Part shown: positions 13,472-25,055 of the stretch, one piece after another
Position numbering within the stretch: position 1 is the first letter of the stretch
How the letters are laid out: every line of letters begins with the position of its first letter
Source of the DNA: Lingula anatina
Taxonomy: Eukaryota > Brachiopoda > Lingulata > Lingulida > Lingulidae
NCBI RefSeq assembly: GCF_001039355.2
Contig: NW_019775398.1
Span: forward strand, 32,379 to 96,378
DNA length: 64,000 nt
Reading direction: 5' to 3'
Position numbers and translations under genes: made by a program
Notes under the pieces: generated by a model
Told to the model about the DNA's origin: nothing
The model's database searches: none
Seen by the model: only the letters and a program-made list of their open reading frames with translations

Positions 13472-13728
13472 CCCAGTTTCATCAACACTGGATGGTACTA
13501 TCCTATGAAAAACAATGTCCAGTGGGATAAAATCGCTATCTTCTGGACAATTATTCTTACAATTAAGGTCATTTAAATCTCTAGATAGCAATTGGTAACA
13601 TGAATATGTATCTAGTGTTTGTCCAACTTTTGTTTTATTCACTTGATAGCTGTCCAGAGGATAACATTACAATTTCGTTCAATGGAAAGTGTTGTAGGAT
13701 ATCGCTATCCAGTGTTGATGAATTTGGG
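13472..13728. mobile_element. MITE with long imperfect inverted repeats
   Basis: The left end CCCAGTTTCATCAACACTGG mirrors the right end ATCCAGTGTTGATGAATTTG. The interior is also partly self-complementary (TATCTTCTGGACAATTATTC against TAGCTGTCCAGAGGATAA), giving a foldback of about 257 bp. It has no coding capacity. Confidence 0.55.
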
Positions 13729-13997
13729 CCCTGTTGAATGTATTCACCATTTAGCAGTCACTGAAATCACACGGTCAGGTCACGCCAGCTCTGTACATAT
13801 TACTTCTAAAATTATACCCGATCAATCATAAGTGAGCAGCTAGCAAGCTGTCTTGGGTTTTTCAATTTCGGTTCTATTGCTTACCCACGTAAACAGTAAT
13901 TATAAGAATTCACTGGTGGATTCGGGATTTCGCTTAGATGGTGAGATGACACAAGGATGAAAATTTGTCAGTGCGTACGGCACCTTCACTATGGGTG

Positions 13998-14207
13998 TAT
14001 TCCCAGAGATTTAGATCGATCTAGAGATTTAGATTTAGATCGACCTAACTCCCTGGGTGTTGACGCAGTCAGCCGTGCGCGCACCATAGTTAATTACCCC
14101 CTTACAGCTTTTAGTAGGCGGGACAGACGCTTAAGCCGGCTAAGCTGACAGTAATCTAGTGAGACTCCCCACAGGGATAGATCGATCTAAAATCTATGGA
14201 AATGGGG
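13998..14207. mobile_element. MITE copy 2 (GATCGATC-ended family)
   Basis: Second copy of the element at 12669-12881, same orientation. It shares the GATCGATC ends, the GTTAATTACCCCCTTACAGC interior and TAATCTAGTGAGACTCCCC, with point differences and a duplicated GATTTAGAT near its left end. Confidence 0.65.
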
Positions 14208-15534
14208 TCTGTGATACATGCATGAACGCCTAGGGATGTAAAATGGATTTTTTTCTGGCTTTGCTCATTTTATAAAGAGGGAGAATTAGTTTAATACTAT
14301 TTCTAGGGAATTAAGCTGATACTTAAGTAGTATGTCCCCGCTTTGATCTATCCTCCATATTCACTTCATTTCACTTGAATATTTGTTTTTAATTCTTCTC
14401 GTTATGTCCAGTTTACAAGTAAGAGTTCAAGTTCATCGCCACTCTTCCTTACTCAGAGCATGCAAATACTTTGTAGACATCCTTATTGCCCTATCCTATA
14501 TATTTTTTTCAAATACATATTTATAGACACATTGAAGCCCCAATAAAAATTTGATGGTACACTTTACGCTCTTCTTCAGCAGCTCTTCCACGCTTCATGT
14601 TATTATTTCATGTTGGTATCGCGCATTTAACTGTTAACGGACTTAAGCATCATATGCAGATCTGAGATTAAGAAGCAGGGATCACATACATTGGGCATGC
14701 CCCCCCCCCCTCGCCCTAGAACCTCGAGGGGTGTCTTATTATAGAAAATAATGATAAATAATACAAAACAACGATCGGAACAAGACAAAATTAAACAAGT
14801 TTCCGTCCCTGTGCCTTGCATGCTGTTGTGGTGACATACAATACCCAACTGGAATCTTTCAGACTCCTCCCCATGCACTCCCACACTACCCCCCCCCCCC
14901 CCCTTAACAAAATCCGGGATACGCTAATCGTCCAAGGTGAATCATAATGTATTTATACCGCTGGAAAGCTGAGAATATTGGGAGAACAGTTTAATTAGCT
15001 CTGTATGTATAAATTCAAATTATTGTTTTTCTTTTTATCAATGATGATGATGGTGACTGACAGTCACAGAAATATTGGAGGTAATACCCACATATTTTAC
15101 AAGCTCTTGATAAAAAGAAAAACAATGATTTGAGAATATTGGGTTTATTTGTGACTACGGGATTGATAAGTTAGTGTCTTAGCCTATATAGTTTGTTTTA
15201 CATATACCAGTATGTCTCTCTCTTGGACAAATAATATTATTATAAACTAAAATCTGCCATTATCTCAACACAATGAAAAACGGAGACAGAATGTTAAAAT
15301 CCGCACTAGACCCTAACTCCACATCCAGCCTTAAAAGCTTACCTTTTACATGTAAAAACTATAGTAGAAGAAAATGACTCGATGCTCTTTATCACGACAT
15401 GCAAAACCGAATATTTGTCCTTCCTATTGTTAATTTTACTTGTTTAGTTATTCAGTCGTGATGGACAGATCCAAGGGAAACGTTCAAATACATAACAAGA
15501 ATGATAAAAGGTATTTTCTTAATTTCGTTTGAAT

Positions 15535-15712
15535 CACCAACGTTTGTTTGTGCGCGTGTGAGCATTCGTGTGTTTTCCGTGTATAAATGTATTTGCGTGT
15601 CCTGTGAATGTGCTGTGTTCGTACGTGTGCTGTGTATGTACGTTTATGTTTGCTGTGTGTTTGTTAGTTCTGTGTGTGTGTGCGTGCACGTGTGTGCGCA
15701 CGTGCTGTATAA
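15535..15712. repeat. TG-rich low-complexity stretch
   Basis: An imperfect (TG)n-like stretch broken by CGTG and TGC. It produces Cys/Val-rich and His/Thr-rich open frames on the two strands that are not credible genes. Confidence 0.6.
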
Positions 15713-16932
15713 TGCAATTTATCCGACCTTTCACCGGCAGAGGGTTGTCGCACACATTCGTAAATTTTGATTGTTGGTCATGTTCGCAAGCTCTCCTACT
15801 GCAATTCACAAATCTTGTAGGAAAGTTATGAAAAAGAGTGGCATGTTTTACACAGTTTTGAATATAGTGAAAAGGATTTATAAGCGAAAAAATCAATAAT
15901 TTCGTACTGCTACTGCGTCTAGGCTTTTTTAAAATTGTGTGAAAAATAACAATACTTTCAGATAAGCATTAGTATTTGACCTTCAATTTGAATATGATAG
16001 ATATTTGTAATTTTTGTTGATATCATTAAATTTATAGTAAAGGCAGTTTTATGCTATAAAATTTAAACTTTTGACCTCCACCAATGAAAATTTTAACACT
16101 GGGGCTGAAGTAGTGACATGAAGTAGTGCCCTGATATTAAAAAATAAATCGAAAAAATGTTAACATTATTTTTTGTTATTGAGATCGTCTTGTACAAAAG
16201 ATGTCCATCTAGAAGCTAGCATCTGTAGATTTAAGTCTACTGCAATTTATGCCTCATCCCCTTGTGTTTCAACGTCTAGTGGAGACTCACATCTATGATG
16301 CTGATAAATGCTGATAAATTTCCTGTGATCTCTGAATCTCAGGGTCTGTCATAAGCCGAAGATAGAATATATATGGAACCGTTTCGTAGAGGAATTCCAC
16401 ACCGAGTTTCCTGAGGCCCATTTCACTGAATACAGCTATCTGGTCCCTAAGACCTGACCCCCCTTCGAATACTGGTCCCCTCTTGAAATTAGAATATTGA
16501 CTAGCTGAATCATAGTTCTACACCGTATAAAATGGCACCGTTCGCCCACTAAAATACCAAGATATTTCGGTGCCCGCTACCCCACGTCAAGTGGGGGGAG
16601 GGGGGGGAGGTTTAGCATCCGTGGACCCCCCTTCAAATAATCCTAGATCCGCCCCTGCCTAAGACCAATGTCTGTCAGTCTTGGCATGACTTCAGCTATG
16701 GTTTGGCGGATATCAGATCTCATTTACCCCAACAATCCACTGCCTCCGAGACAGGTGAAGCATATCAGCAAATAAACAAGCTGCCTCACGTATCATTTAT
16801 CAAGACCGATGACGGATGGTTAAGGCTCAGTGAGAAATAGACCTTAATTTTACAGAAACTGATTTTCATAAAAATTTAAGTAATTTTCACTCAATCACAC
16901 AGGCACACCTTTTCAAAAACGAACTATCAAGT

Positions 16933-17266
16933 AAGGGATAATAACTCTTCGTATGAGATCTATATTTCACAATAAAACATTGTAAACAACTCATAGAAAT
17001 ATGATATATTCTTTTTTACCACAAAAACGGTAGTTATAACTATTATTTTGATATTTGAGCTTGTCATCGGACCACGTGACCTCCATTGATGGCTATACTC
17101 TGTTATAATATCTTAAGAGATTATTACAAAAAAAAAAACTTTTAGAAAAAAAACGGGGACTAACTTCAATGTAGAAATTGATTCATTAACCATTGGTAAG
17201 TATTGGAAAATTGTTTACTCCAGGAAAATTCTTTTTTTGGCCAAAACGAAGAGTTATTATCCATTT
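16933..17266. mobile_element. TTAA-type MITE, degenerate copy A
   Basis: It begins AAGGGATAATAACTCTTCGT and ends CGAAGAGTTATTATCCA, the same terminal inverted repeat and interior (GACCACGTGACCTCCATTGA, TTAAGAGATT) as the copies near 21.1-21.8 and 54.0-54.3 kb. The flanking TTAA has decayed here, so this is an older copy. Confidence 0.7.
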
Positions 17267-17716
17267 TATAAACTAAAAAGTTCTCAATTTCGTCTTTTCT
17301 CGCATTAAAATGTGCTATAGGCACATTTGTTTACCTTAAAACTGCAGCTTCTGCAGTACAGAAGGAGGGAAGTTAAAGAACACTAAATGCACCGTATACT
17401 TCAGCAATGACATCAAAAGTCTAAATCCAATACTGATGACCTATTCAGAATATATCACTAGCGATCGAAATTATGATTGTGATGACGAAAACGGCAGGCA
17501 GTATATCTCATTTTTCAAATATAATTGGGATTACAAAATAAGTGTATGAAACTTAATTCTTTCCAACAAATTGTTCATACTGCTTGAACAAGCATTGTTC
17601 CAAATGGGGTGCGTGCTGCTGAGCAAAATACAGTGGAAATCTGTCAGACGTAAAGATCTCAGGAATTACTTGGAAAATACTACACATCCTGCTCTTGTTA
17701 ATTGACACGTTTTGTA

Positions 17717-17959
17717 AGGGGAGACTGAAGCTAGTTGGACCCCGGGGTAAGTTCGCCCCCCATCAAGTCTCTTTAATAAAGTTACTTTAAGATACTAAAT
17801 TATTTCATTTGGACTCACTGCCGACACTTTCTCAGCACTATTGGATACGGTCACTTTACAAAATTATGTGATCATTTCTTTTCCCCACCGTTACTTTGTC
17901 ATAAATTGATGGGGGGGGGATCAACTTACCCCGGGGTCTAACTAGCCCCGGTCTCCCCT
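17717..17959. mobile_element. MITE with about 45-bp terminal inverted repeats
   Basis: The left end AGGGGAGACTGAAGCTAGTT runs on through a CCCCGGGG block and GCCCCCCATCA. The right end mirrors it, from TGATGGGGGG through ACCCCGGGG to GTCTCCCCT. The spacer is about 150 bp with no coding potential. Sharp ends and long arms make this a convincing non-autonomous DNA transposon of unknown superfamily. Confidence 0.7.
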
Positions 17960-19123
17960 ATTGTATTGTATTGTATTGTAAATGAACAGTCACGCCCATA
18001 AGGCATATTTAGATACCAACTATCTCTTACCGGTATCCATGGTCTTCCCAATAATTCACCAGTTTCTGTCTGGCAATTCTAGACAAATTCGCTTCTGTGA
18101 TGGAAATTGAGTTATGTAGTAATGTAATTCATAATGCTGAAATTAAAAGATTAAAGAATTTTAAATAACAGTTCACTAGGCCTATAATTCAGTTTTGCCA
18201 TTTAAAGATATGACACACAGTGTAGCACTTAACCATCTGTTTAATTTCTTTGTGAATTATTTATTGTGATAATTGTTGTTGAAGTGTGATTCAAGATGCT
18301 TTCAATTCTTCAAAAATTGAACACGGAGTTGAAACATGTATTATTGTGATATTCACGATCTGGCCAAGGCACGTTTGTCGCTTTACCCACCGAATGTTTG
18401 GCCCTCACATATAGCATAAGATATCCTTCAGCGGAGGAACCTCCACAGAAAGGACTGCTCTCCCTATTCGCCGGGTAGGCACCCTTATGGGACCACAAAC
18501 CGGTACAATTTCACCCCCCCCCCCCCCCCACATACACACACACCAGTAAATATCAATGAGCTCGCTCAGTGGCTCATCCAAGAAGAGTAATAAAGGCGTT
18601 ATGAAGCTTGTGTGGTTTCAAAAGGTGGACACACAATATACTGAAAAGAAAGCTGTGAATTTAAATTTTGATCCCCTTTCCTTTATACGCTCTCTTGCAT
18701 AATTAAAGGGCCTACTTGATAACTAAGTCCAAACACAATGCACAAGAAATCTAGAAAGCGATTGTTGACAGTTATTTTTTTAAGTTTCAAGTAATTTAAC
18801 AGTAAACGTAACTGCTTTTCTTAGTGTTTCCTAATTTCTTTTGAGCAGTGTATTTTAATAAAACACATTACGTGCAACGTGAGTCTCTACAAATATTAAC
18901 TTGATACATCGTATTCTGCAGAAATATATATACGGAAATAGTTAATTACACAAAAAGTTGGAAGGAAACATTTTTGTCGCTTAAATTATCACACACGAGA
19001 ACAACACGTTAATCACTAAGATGCCTACATGGAGCCATGTAATAGGTTGTAATAGGCTTAGAGAATCAACCAATACAATGAATTCCTAATGTATAATCAG
19101 TCATGCCATACAGTGTATTACGG
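17960..19123. other. non-coding interval upstream of receptor gene 1
   Basis: It contains a short (ATTGT)n run at about 17961-17982 and a poly-C/(CA)n run at about 18512-18543. No exon or RNA gene recognised. Confidence 0.5.
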
Positions 19124-19131
19124 TATAAATA
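19124..19131 (+). promoter_or_regulatory. candidate TATA box of receptor gene 1
   Basis: TATAAATA lies 79-86 bp upstream of the start codon at 19210. The inverted paralogue has an AT-rich TATTTAAA box at a similar distance (66-73 bp) from its own start. Position and sequence fit a core promoter, but no transcript evidence is available. Confidence 0.45.
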
Positions 19132-19209
19132 AAACACGACTTTCCTTTCTTCTGTGCACTTGAAAAGTTATTCTTCTTCTTCTACTTCTTCTCATCTAAA
19201 GCTGGAGTC

Positions 19210-22200
19210 ATGGTGTTTTTCATTTTTCCTGTTTGCATCTTGCAACTGACATTTTTTCAGATAAAGAATTTGTTTGGTGAGAACCCTATTTCGCGGCGAG
19301 TGGGTAATATTCAAGTCCTTTCAGGATGTCATTTAAATCTTACAAGGCAATTGTACCACCAGATGACATTAACATCTGGATTACCAATTGGCGCAAGGGA
19401 AGTCGCACTGAAAATGATGGGCTCATCGTGTCTTTTGAATTACACCACTATGTTGGACACGGGACGTGGGGTTATTATAATAACAGGAGTTGAAGGAGAA
19501 AATTGCACTCAGATTAAAAAAATTGCAAAAAGAAGCACTTTTGTTGACTTCAGGAAAACGGTCGACGGCTTGATACTAGCAGGCCAAGAGCGCATATCTC
19601 AAATCGTCCACGATACCGATAATGAATGGAAAAGTCTTTCAGGCGATCACTGGAACCTAACACAAGGTAATAACTACACGGCTGATTATACAGAAAACAA
19701 GCGTGTGTGTATCAAAGCGTCACCCAAGAAACAAGATTTAAACGTTAAACTTGACGGTTATTCATCAGTTTTGAAAACGGTTTACGAAGACCAATATTTC
19801 TATTGCTCACCAAGTGTTTCAAGTCGACTGACGGACAGTTTTCGAATGGCTGACTCTCTGTTCTCCAATAGCACATATTCTGAATATTGCGGGATCGTGA
19901 AATTGCCGAAAGTGCTTTTCACGGCCATGGTGCTGTACGGGGTGAATGAAGAAGAGTGCCTGGCCGGAAATACACAAGGCAATGAAGAAACCAGCAATAA
20001 GTTGTATCTTTGCATACGGCAAAATTTATCAGAGCGTTTAAGTAGTAACCACGAATCAGGTCACCTCTGTCCATTCCGACCCAGTGTACTTCCGGTGGAG
20101 GTTTTAAACAACACGTGGGAAGTAGCAAAGCGCGTGTGCCCAATGGATGTCGATGACACCAATGGGCGTATCCTGGAAATGGTTGTAAAAAGTGATCCCC
20201 TTGAGTGTTTAATCTGGTTGTCCAGCGGTTCAACTTTGAAGATAAAAAAGATTATGGCAGCTTTAAGAGTATATTTATATGCTGTTTATGCTCTCAGTCC
20301 GTTGTCCTTTTTGAGCAACATTATCCTCGTCGTTGTTGTTGTAAGCGGTGAAAAAAGACTCAAAGGAAAGTCAGAAACCAAGTCATTCCTGACCTGCACC
20401 CTTGGCATAGCACACTGCCTTAGGGCGTTGAATGAGTTAGTGATTGCAATAGTGACCCAATCAAGCCAGACAGAAAATTTCGTCGGAATTACGGTTGCCG
20501 TTTGCAACGTGCTGTCCAGTACAAACATTTTCACCTCAGACTGGGCCGCAGTTCTCATCTTCACCATAACACTTGACAGGTTTCTTTTCGTCTGTTTCCC
20601 GTTTAAAACCAATTACATATGCTCCAGAAAAATTCTGTTCAGATCGGTAAGTTTTAGAGACTTGATGTAATGAAAGGTACAATTCGCGGCTCCTCAAATA
20701 CCTTCGATATTTTTACTTTCTTTTTGTACGACTACCCTTAAATATCACGTAATACATCCTTAGAGTAATGGATTTGCCAACTTTGCTTAATAATTGCATT
20801 CATTATCATTACGATAAGACAATTAAGACAACGACAAGATGAGATAAATCAAAACAAAGACCAGTGTTTAATCATAATCATAGGGTTATAGTATGTCCAA
20901 AAGTCGTTTTCAATCCAATAGTTTGTTCTTCAGCTCTGAGATCCTTAATTATACATGTATACACTGGAGAATTCAGTATTAATCTGGACCACACAATGAT
21001 AAAAACAATTCAAATAGCAGATAAAAACAATTAACCGTAATGTCTTGTTTTGCTAGTTAAAGGGATAATAACTCTTCGTTTTGACCAAAAAATGACTTTT
21101 CCTGGAGTAAACAACAATTTTCCCATACTTACCAATGGTTAATAAATCCATTTTTACATTCAAAGTTAGTCCCTGTTTTTTTTTTTTTTCTAAAAGGTTT
21201 TTTATTATAATCTCTTAAGAGATTATAACAGAGTATAGCCATCAATGGAGGTCACGTGGTCTAAGGACAAGCTCAGATATCAGAATAATAGCTATCACTG
21301 CCATTTTTATGGTGTATTATATTTCAATGAGTTGTTCACAATGTTTTTATTGTGAAATATAGATCTCACACGAAGAGNATGATAAAAACAATTCAAATAG
21401 CAGATAAAAAACAATTAACCGTAATGTCTTGTTTTGCTAGTTAAAGGGATAATAACTCTTCGTTTTGACCAAAAAATGACTTTTCCTGGAGTAAACAACA
21501 ATTTTCCCATACTTACCAATGGTTAATAAATCCATTTTTACATTCAAAGTTAGTCCCTGTTTTTTTTTTTTTTCTAAAAGGTTTTTTATTATAATCTCTT
21601 AAGAGATTATAACAGAGTATAGCCATCAATGGAGGTCACGTGGTCTAAGGACAAGCTCAGATATCAGAATAATAGCTATCACTGCCATTTTTATGGTGTA
21701 TTATATTTCAATGAGTTGTTCACAATGTTTTTATTGTGAAATATAGATCTCACACGAAGAGTTATTATCCCTTTAAACTTAAGAGACAAGGAGTGCGGAT
21801 ACTCCCAAAGCGAGGTGGAGCGTGTCCAATGTTGCCACTTAGATATGCCTTTAATAAACACTGCATGATGTCTTCCTATGTTTATCAGCTACCATAATCT
21901 TATATTGATAGAAAACGAAACCTTCCTTATATTATAAACCAGTATCTGAAACTGAAACTTTTTCATTTACGCAGATGGTTTTTGTCGCAGCAGCAGCATC
22001 TGGAGCCGTGGCCCTTGCAAGCTTAACCTACACCGACGCCCCGTGTGTCTTAGTCCTTGATGAATACAATGAATGGCAAAGGCGTTTGAGGATTATAACA
22101 GCAATACGCATCACCGGAAGAGCCATGATGTTACTCACCATTACCGTAATGAACTTCAAGATAATACGTTTAATCTGGTTTCAAAGAAAATGTCGAAAAG

Positions 22201-22502
22201 AACTCACATCTGGAAGAGGGGGTGAAAAAAAGGCAAAAGAAATAATAAGCACTCTGTCTTTGTTGGCTTCGTCTGTTTGTTTTCTGATTATGTGCACGGC
22301 AACTGTCATTAGTATGGTTGTAATGCAATATGCAGAGGGCGACAAAATCCATTATTTTGTGAACTTTCTCTTTTATAGTGGTAGAATTGGCGAGTTGTCG
22401 TACCATGCTTTCAATTTACTTGTTTTTCTGATAAGCGGTTCAGAATTTAGATCACAGTTCAAGGAGTTATTCAGTCGAAGTGCAGCCAATGCACGAACCT
22501 AA
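19210..22502 (+). CDS. orphan rhodopsin-like 7TM receptor with large Cys-rich ectodomain (copy 1)
   Basis: Exons 19210-20646 and 21975-22502 join in phase 0 (donor TCG|GTAAG, acceptor CGCAG|ATG) to give 654 residues. A hydrophobic start (about 1-17) looks like a signal peptide. The ectodomain, to about 352, has Cys 40, 74, 99, 167, 199, 227, 250, 268, 287, 310 and 333 and N-glycosylation sequons at 43, 77, 98, 149, 155, 220, 272 and 300. Seven hydrophobic segments follow (about 354-378, 392-416, 425-450, 480-500, 520-548, 568-596, 606-634). Class A signatures: LDRF at 455-458 (DRY position), Cys432 exactly 24 residues before Asp456 (Cys 3.25), Cys503 in extracellular loop 2, and NLLVF at 626-630 with FR at 637-638 (NPxxY-x6-FR position). 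CWxP is degenerate. It probably couples to G proteins at the plasma membrane; the ligand is unknown. Its intron holds a MITE and an assembly duplication, so true intron length is about 0.95 kb. Confidence 0.85.
20996..21761. repeat. false tandem duplication around a single N (assembly artefact)
   Basis: 20996-21377 (382 bp) and 21379-21761 (383 bp) appear identical except for one A in an A-run. The single N at 21378 separates them, at the point where the first copy stops inside CGAAGAG. This is what two overlapping contig ends joined without merging look like. It lies wholly inside the intron of receptor copy 1. Confidence 0.8.
21061..21377. mobile_element. TTAA-type MITE, copy B (first assembly copy, cut by N)
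   Basis: Preceded by TTAA at 21057-21060. It opens with AGGGATAATAACTCTTCG and is inverted relative to copies A and C. It stops at the N at 21378 before its right end, so it is the truncated twin of 21445-21772. Confidence 0.75.
21445..21772. mobile_element. TTAA-type MITE, copy B (complete)
   Basis: The element is bounded by TTAA on both sides (21441-21444 and 21773-21776). Its ends are AGGGATAATAACTCTTCG and CGAAGAGTTATTATCCCT. A 4-bp TTAA target duplication is typical of the piggyBac superfamily, but these termini do not start CCC as classical piggyBac does, so the superfamily is a guess. The interior has no open frame. Confidence 0.8.
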
Positions 22503-22801
22503 GGCCTTTTCCCACTACACCCAATACGGTACTGCTCAACCTAGGTTAGAAGTCTGGCTTAAACAAAAGAAGTTCATCTGTTAAGTCATGCTGTTAAATA
22601 GTTCTCTAAACTAGCTAACAAGAGTCCATATTTGACCCATATTGTGTTCATTTGGATTTCGAAAGTTCACCGAACATCTTTGTTGTCAAGCTAAGTTCAG
22701 ATTCCTGAATATTTGGAACTTAGCACCTACTAATTAGTTAAAATGACTATAATCGTAAGCATTGGTGGCTAAAAACGTTAGTCATAATCATGTGATTGAG
22801 A

Positions 22802-22807
22802 AATAAA
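22802..22807 (+). terminator. polyadenylation signal of receptor gene 1
   Basis: AATAAA about 300 nt after the stop codon at 22500-22502 is the first canonical signal downstream. Confidence 0.5.
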
Positions 22808-25055
22808 CTGATTGAATCATGCATCTTCATTCCCTGTATATCTGTCAGTAGCTACTTTTGGATCTCCTTTCTTCAAAACTTCCATATGGACATGGACTAA
22901 AGGTTATCTCTACTCTCTCCACGCTATTGTGTGTCCTTTTTGTAAACAAAATTAAATGAAGCTAATTACTATGAACACACATTTACTTTTGTTACATGTA
23001 TACTGTATATTACTTTATTGCTACATATATATTACATGTATATATATGTTTCATTAGGTAAACATGAATATGCTCTTCGGGTAGGAGCTTCTTAGACCTA
23101 GGACTGGCTTGAACCAGATAAACTGTGATGTCGTGTATAGGATGAGAGACATTAAAAGGCCTAATGACATTTAATGAGAGAGAGATATTTCCATCACCTT
23201 GAACCGTCATTAGGTTTTGCCATTTTTGCCAGCATTATATCTGTATAAATTTGTTATTCAAATATATTGGTTCGAAGATAATTTCTTCTGTAATTTACAA
23301 CAGTGATGAAATGCAGAGAATTTATTATGGTCAGATTTTTATTTATTTATTTATTTATTTATTTATTATTTTTTTTTGGGGGGGGGGTGGAACAGATGGG
23401 AGAGTTAGTTTTCATGAAGTCAGCAGATTATTCTTTCTGATAAAGCTGATAAAATGTGTCAATATCTCGCAGTCCCTAAAATTTTGCAGTATTGTTTTAT
23501 GGAAGCAGCAGTAATGTCTAGTATTATTATGGCTACGAGGCTTTGGTTGACAATAGGGCAATAAAGGTATTTATAAATCTTTTTAAGGCCCGCAAATTCT
23601 AAATATAGTTTAAATTGGTTTTACATTATTAGCATAGGTAACTTAAATTTTTCGTGATGGGTCACACAACTTTTAAATGTAGCCTGTTTGTAATATTCCA
23701 GACCACTTTATTAATAAAATAGTTTAAATCGTTAGACATGACTTGTTAATCCCTTGTTTTTCCGTCGACACCAGCTATGAATGATTTATCATCACATTTC
23801 CACACCGTGAGTTGGGATAAATACTCTCTAGACCAGCGTAGGAAGTTGCATGACGAAAAGACATTTACAGGCACCTCATGTACGAATGCGTTCTACGCCT
23901 CGCTGCGCTCTCCGTACGCGTTTTCACTATAAGCATCCCAGAACGTTACCGTAATGTTAACATAACCAAAAATAGTTATGGTAACGGTATAGTTACGTTC
24001 TGTGTTTGCTGGGAATGCTAACTCAAACTGAGGGCCGAATAAATGCATATCGAGTCCAAACTCACATCGCGAATCCGGCAAAATTAAAACCCGGGTCGAT
24101 TTTTTTTTTTCAATTTCTTTTTAAATTTTAATACTTTGAAGCAGTTTCTACTGAAATCATATACCACGCTAAACTAAAAATTCACAAAATTCACGATTTT
24201 TTTTTTACTTCAAATTGCAATTGACAATCTCTTACATGAGCAACAAGTAACGTCATGTACAGAATGTGAAAATTAAGTATTAAATCTTTACTTTCAAAGT
24301 GCTGGACAAAACATTTGTAATATTTAAGGATGATATTACGTAGAAGTGGACTTTAATTAGTTTATTGTCAGGGATGTTTCCTTCATCACCCAAACATACA
24401 AAAATATATAACACCTTATCCAAAACCATTAAGAAAAGTGCCATCTATATAATCCCATTTTAAGTTAAATAATATGTTTAATACTGTATTTCTCAGCTAC
24501 ATAGAGATAGAAACTGGTGCATTAATGCTGTGATGCTAAACAAGCGATAATCGTTATCGATAACAAATTAGTCCTTATGGACGTCATTCTTTTTAACAAT
24601 GCAAAACATAGCAAGTCAGATTACAAAAGCAAGATGTATATATATATAGTATTATGAAAGCAACCTTTGGGATTTTTACATCTGACGGGATTTCACTGCC
24701 TTCTTCCAACGACAAGCAAGTCTTTTGAGCCGATGTTTGTTTAAGTGTTCCAGCACTTTAAAGTTTCAAACAAAGATTTAATAATCTCGTGATGAAAAAT
24801 TATTCGCTTGTATCGTCATCAGAATTTGTATAATGTCAATCATTAATAATAAATACTAAGTAGTGTTGGATTTAGATTAATGTTTACATTATATGCTAGA
24901 TATATTAAGGCATATTTAGTATTATTTGGCATCTATACCTCTGGACTTGTCTTCCTTCAAAAACTTCAAGTTTCGTTTTCATTTTCTAATTTCCACAAAT
25001 TATCAATCTTTCATCCCAGGTTAAAAAATTGACTGACTTTTCTGAAGGGATAGAA
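22808..25055. other. non-coding interval with simple repeats
   Basis: It holds a (TTTA)n/poly-T/poly-G cluster at about 23337-23388 and the foldback at 23932-24020. No gene supported. Confidence 0.5.
23932..24020. repeat. short foldback repeat rich in AACGTTAC words
   Basis: AGCATCCCAGAACGTTACC on the left mirrors GGTAACGGTATAGTTACG plus TTTGCTGGGAATGCT on the right, giving an imperfect hairpin of about 89 bp. It resembles the word structure of the AACGTT-rich insertion at 35.1-35.9 kb without being the same sequence. Confidence 0.45.

Larger units (their letters stand above)
2920..16932. other. long non-coding interval with repeats only
   Basis: About 14 kb follow the GTPase stop codon. 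Open frames here are short, lack recognisable domains and mostly overlap low-complexity sequence. Apart from the repeats listed separately (4.95, 5.77, 6.6, 7.42, 8.85, 10.5, 12.5-12.9, 13.0-13.7, 14.0 and 15.5 kb) I see nothing I can name. A possible distal polyadenylation signal for the GTPase gene (AATAAA) is at 4774-4779. Confidence 0.5.

Noticed and set aside
15501-15896. Cys/Val-rich and His/Thr-rich frames of 87-120 codons
   Set aside because: By-products of the TG-rich low-complexity stretch.
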